This document shows, one piece after another, positions 62,738 through 64,000 of a stretch of 64,000 nt of DNA (positions within the stretch are counted from its first letter, which is position 1; each line of letters starts with the position of its first letter). Both the position numbers and the translations under genes were made by a program. This stretch comes from Candidatus Protochlamydia naegleriophila (lineage in GTDB: Bacteria > Chlamydiota > Chlamydiia > Chlamydiales > Parachlamydiaceae): NCBI RefSeq assembly GCF_001499655.1, contig NZ_LN879502.1, forward strand, positions 2,604,001 through 2,668,000. Reading direction: 5' to 3'. The notes under the pieces are model-generated. The model had not been told where the DNA came from. It was given only the letters and a program-made list of their open reading frames with translations, and did not search any database.

Positions 62738-63841
62738 ATGACTAGCTTTCCCTTTACCATTGACTACGTCGCCTTTTGGATCTTAAGCGCCCTCTTATTG
62801 GCAGCTTTCCTTGTCAAAGGCCTCTTCACCTATTCCATCCCAACCCTTAACTTTTCTGATTTATCAAATTTAAAGCTCCTCTCCAAACGCCTGCGATTTA
62901 GCAGACTACCTCACCATCTCTACCTGACAGCCCTGCTTTTTTTAGGAACCGCTTTTTTAGATCCACATTTTTTATATCCCAAAGGTTATCCGCTGCCTCA
63001 TTCCAAACAGCCTATTCCCTTACCAACCGAAGGAATTGCCATTTACCTTGTCGTTGACCAATCAGGCTCTATGGGTGAAAAAATTGCCTCGGAAGGTTTT
63101 TTTGGAAGGAGGCAGGCTCAAACAAAAATGGATTTGCTTAAAGCAATGAGTGAACAGTTTGTCTCTCAAAGGCCCTCCGATCTAATCGGGCTCATCGCCT
63201 TTGCGCGCATCCCAAGAATCCTCTCTCCCTTGACGCTAGATCATGAAGCAGTTTTAAAACAGTTGAAAGAAATCCAGCTAATCGACGATCCAGAAGAAAA
63301 TGGTACTGCGATTGGCTATGCCATTTATAAAACGGCCCATCTCATTGCAGCGACGCGGCACTTCGCTGAGGACTTGCAAGACCAAGGCAAGCCGGCTTAT
63401 CAAATCAAAAATTCGATCATGGTTGTCCTGACAGATGGTTTTCAGGATCCAAGCCGCTTAGATTACGGGAATCGCTTACGCACAATCGAACTAGACGAGG
63501 CGGCAACTTATGCTAAGAGCCAAGGCATTCACCTCTATATCATCAATATCGACCCCAAATTCTCATCTCCTGCATTTGCCCCTCATCGCAGGCAAATGCA
63601 GGCCATGGCTGAACTAACAGGAGGAGAGCTTTATCTTGCCACGCGTGAACAAGATTTACAGCACGTCTTTAGTACCATTGATCGGCTCGAAAAAAGCTCA
63701 ATCCCTGGCAATTTAGGTACGCTCGATACGCAAGAAAACAGACCCCGCTTTTCGCTTTATCCTTACTTCATAGCTATCGGATTAGCTTGTTTTCTTGCCG
63801 CTCTTTTTTTAGAGACCACCTTATTGAGGAAATTTCCATGA
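62738..63841 (+). CDS. BatA-like VWA-domain membrane protein
   Basis: The 367-residue protein has two N-terminal helices (about 9-30 and 60-78), then a von Willebrand A domain (about 100-320) with an intact MIDAS: DQSGSMG (105-111), a Thr near ENGTAIG and Asp in VVLTDGFQDP. A C-terminal helix closes it (about 345-365). This matches BatA/BatB of the aerotolerance operon, which often lies with moxR. It is 23 bases upstream of a second gene of the same type. Confidence 0.85.
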   Translation: MTSFPFTIDYVAFWILSALLLAAFLVKGLFTYSIPTLNFSDLSNLKLLSKRLRFSRLPHHLYLTALLFLGTAFLDPHFLYPKGYPLPHSKQPIPLPTEGIAIYLVVDQSGSMGEKIASEGFFGRRQAQTKMDLLKAMSEQFVSQRPSDLIGLIAFARIPRILSPLTLDHEAVLKQLKEIQLIDDPEENGTAIGYAIYKTAHLIAATRHFAEDLQDQGKPAYQIKNSIMVVLTDGFQDPSRLDYGNRLRTIELDEAATYAKSQGIHLYIINIDPKFSSPAFAPHRRQMQAMAELTGGELYLATREQDLQHVFSTIDRLEKSSIPGNLGTLDTQENRPRFSLYPYFIAIGLACFLAALFLETTLLRKFP

Positions 63842-63864
63842 ACAAATCCTATAGCTGAGCCATT

Positions 63865-64000
63865 ATGTCACTGGGCGATATCATCTTCGGCTTTCCACAA
63901 GCCGCCTATCTACTCATCCTACTGGTCCCAGCGCTTGCCTTACAGCTGTCCCTATTTTTTTATCGGCGCAGACAACTCGCTTCTTTTGCATCTGAATCGA
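63865..64000 (+). CDS. Second Bat-type membrane protein, N-terminus only
   Basis: The ATG at 63865 opens MSLGDIIFGFPQAAYLLILL, a hydrophobic start typical of BatA/BatB N-termini, followed by a second hydrophobic part and basic YRRRQL. It is cut off by the window after 45 codons. Spacing of 23 bases from the previous gene supports a Bat operon. Confidence 0.7.
   Translation, partial: MSLGDIIFGFPQAAYLLILLVPALALQLSLFFYRRRQLASFASES

Noticed and set aside
1-64000. CRISPR array, prophage, integrase/att sites, rRNA operon, replication origin
   Set aside because: No evenly spaced direct repeats, phage structural genes, integrase motifs, rRNA sequence or DnaA-box cluster were seen on reading through.

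Overview
The window looks like a chromosomal piece of a chlamydia-like amoeba symbiont (order Chlamydiales, most likely Parachlamydiaceae). The strongest reason is gene order. On the minus strand, rpsB-tsf, pyrH-frr, mcsA-mcsB and a large PBP2 follow the block known from Chlamydia trachomatis (CT_675 to CT_682). The proteins themselves are distant, base composition is moderate, and eukaryote-like or host-directed proteins are scattered through it (an F-box protein, ankyrin/TPR-type proteins, kinase-like proteins). No rRNA, CRISPR array, prophage or intact insertion sequence was seen.

Layout. 1-7000: tail-out of a response regulator, an F-box protein, a DMT transporter, a TPR membrane protein, a zinc-ribbon membrane protein with a duplicated domain, rsmD and an outer-membrane protein. 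7000-13800: an MFS exporter, then three tandem small secreted Cys-containing proteins followed by a DUF692 (MNIO) enzyme and a DUF2063 protein, which together resemble a bufferin-type RiPP (ribosomally made, modified peptide) locus; then a small beta-barrel protein and a periplasmic rhodanese. 13900-18800: pgeF, then a minus-strand group with two kinase-like proteins around a CDP-glycerol-transferase-like protein. 19180-35670: the conserved chlamydial block, interrupted by two long eukaryote-interaction-type genes (23106-28409) and a decayed gene. A secreted GT92-like glycosyltransferase sits where Chlamydia carries ompA.

35700-46300: nucleotidyltransferase and CocE-type hydrolase, rpsT, an RluA-type pseudouridine synthase, an aldose-epimerase-like protein, an EmrAB efflux pair, and an RNA-repair pair made of a 2',3'-cyclic phosphodiesterase fused to archease, overlapping rtcB. 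46400-53800: three collagen-like surface proteins (one frameshifted in an A8 tract) flanking a complete dTDP-L-rhamnose operon rfbACDB. 53800-58700: a MacAB/TolC-type tripartite efflux operon. 59000-64000: a GH63-type glucosidase, a HAD phosphatase, and the start of a Bat-type VWA pair.

How it fits together. Much of the accessory content concerns the cell envelope and export: two tripartite or drug-type pumps, beta-barrel proteins, secreted modified peptides and rhamnose supply beside collagen-like proteins. The core block supplies translation factors, UMP kinase and peptidoglycan synthesis. The best candidates for new biology are the MNIO-peptide locus, the CPDase-archease fusion with RtcB, and the collagen-like/rhamnose locus.
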